Positions 20,611-20,906 of a stretch of DNA of 20,906 nt are shown here, piece after piece. Every line of letters begins with the position of its first letter. The first letter of the stretch is position 1. The notes under the pieces were generated by a model that did not search any database, was not told the origin of the DNA, and saw nothing but the letters and a program-made list of their open reading frames with translations. A program made the position numbers and the translations under genes. Source of the stretch: DASULK01 sp036381835 (GTDB lineage Bacteria; Actinomycetota; Actinomycetes; Mycobacteriales; Micromonosporaceae); the NCBI GenBank assembly GCA_036381835.1, contig DASVCA010000179.1:1-20906 (forward strand), given 5' to 3'.

Positions 20611-20906
20611 TCAGCGTTGGTCGGACGCCGAGCGGACGGTGATCCCCGGCGGGCGGCCCTCGTACGGTGTGGAGAGCACGACCGTGGTCCGGGTCGTGAC
20701 GTTCGCCGCGGTTCGGATCTCCTGAAGCAGCCGCTCCAGGTCCGCCGGGCCGGCCACCCGAACCAGCAGCAGGTAGAAGTCCTCCCCCGCCACCGAGTAA
20801 CAGGAGTCGATCTCCGGCAGGTGCGCGAGCCGCTCCGGCGCGTCGTCGGGCTGGGACGGATCAAAGGGCCGGATCGCCACGAACGCGGTCAGCGGCAGCC
20901 CGATCT
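20611..20906 (-). CDS. Lrp/AsnC family regulator, C-terminal part (cut by window end)
   Basis: The last 97 codons of a gene whose start lies beyond the window. The sequence is the ligand-binding RAM domain of Lrp/AsnC regulators: LTAFVAIRPF, a helix, HLPEIDSCYSVAGEDFYLLL (the typical V-x-x-C/A-Y-x-V-x-G-x-x-D-Y/F pattern), LERLLQEIRTAANVTTRTTV, and the final strand. The DNA-binding helix-turn-helix is not seen. These proteins sense amino acids and form octamers that bind repeated or dyad sites. Next to kamA, a role in lysine-dependent control of this cluster is a reasonable inference. Its reading frame continues past 20906; a GTG at 20880 is internal. Confidence 0.88.
   Translation of the reverse strand, partial: IGLPLTAFVAIRPFDPSQPDDAPERLAHLPEIDSCYSVAGEDFYLLLVRVAGPADLERLLQEIRTAANVTTRTTVVLSTPYEGRPPGITVRSASDQR

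Noticed and set aside
18285..20864. 859-codon minus-strand frame across kdd, the promoter region and kamA
   Set aside because: Antisense to kamA and out of frame with kdd; no ribosome-binding site and crosses the two-way terminator.
1..20906. CRISPR array, tRNA or rRNA genes
   Set aside because: No regularly spaced identical repeats and no tRNA cloverleaf or rRNA-like segments were recognised on reading.

Overview
The window is very GC-rich and its third codon positions are almost all G or C. The gene set (rbpA, an fxsA-type gene, split lnt and ppm, many GTG starts, apparently leaderless promoters) points to an actinomycete. Micromonosporaceae is the most likely family, but that is inferred from the overall look of the proteins and was not tested by any search.

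Layout. (1) 58-1416, minus: an NCS2 uracil permease with a readable promoter. (2) 1577-5024: an accessory zone. It starts with an intact HNH endonuclease gene, followed by about 3 kb of decayed material: a frameshifted cysteine-containing protein, a frameshifted unknown protein, the start of an IS5-type transposase fused to foreign sequence, an AT-rich repeat island, a serine recombinase broken by one missing base, a recombinase-like helix-turn-helix fragment in the opposite orientation, and a broken lipoprotein gene that runs directly into the recombinase. (3) 5097-6183, minus: a DUF6153/DUF305 pair of small His/Met-rich envelope proteins. (4) 6325-7458, plus: a long coiled-coil protein with a four-cysteine N-terminus. 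(5) 7646-11878: a housekeeping block with rbpA (behind a SigR-like promoter), two tandem crcB fluoride channel genes, then on the minus strand fxsA, ppm and lnt. (6) 11879-12301: a gene-free stretch with one long palindrome. (7) 12302-20906: a lysine aminomutase gene cluster.

The last block is the main biological content. On the minus strand, kdd, a YtcJ-type amidohydrolase, kamD, kamE, kal and a MutL-like ATPase form one tightly packed operon; four of the five junctions overlap by 4 nt and the fifth has a 4-nt gap. kamA is divergent from kdd across a 178-bp AT-richer regulatory region. An Lrp/AsnC-type regulator, cut by the window edge, converges on kamA across a strong two-way hairpin. Together the enzymes would carry L-lysine to L-beta-lysine (KamA), to 3,5-diaminohexanoate (KamDE, adenosylcobalamin and PLP), to 3-keto-5-aminohexanoate (Kdd), and then handle 3-aminobutyryl-CoA (Kal). 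This is the pathway known from lysine-fermenting anaerobes. The cleavage enzyme Kce is not in the window, and the amidohydrolase has no place in the textbook pathway. Those two points, with a KamA that is divergent but keeps its catalytic residues, make this the most interesting region.

All functional calls come from reading motifs and family resemblance; no database search was possible.
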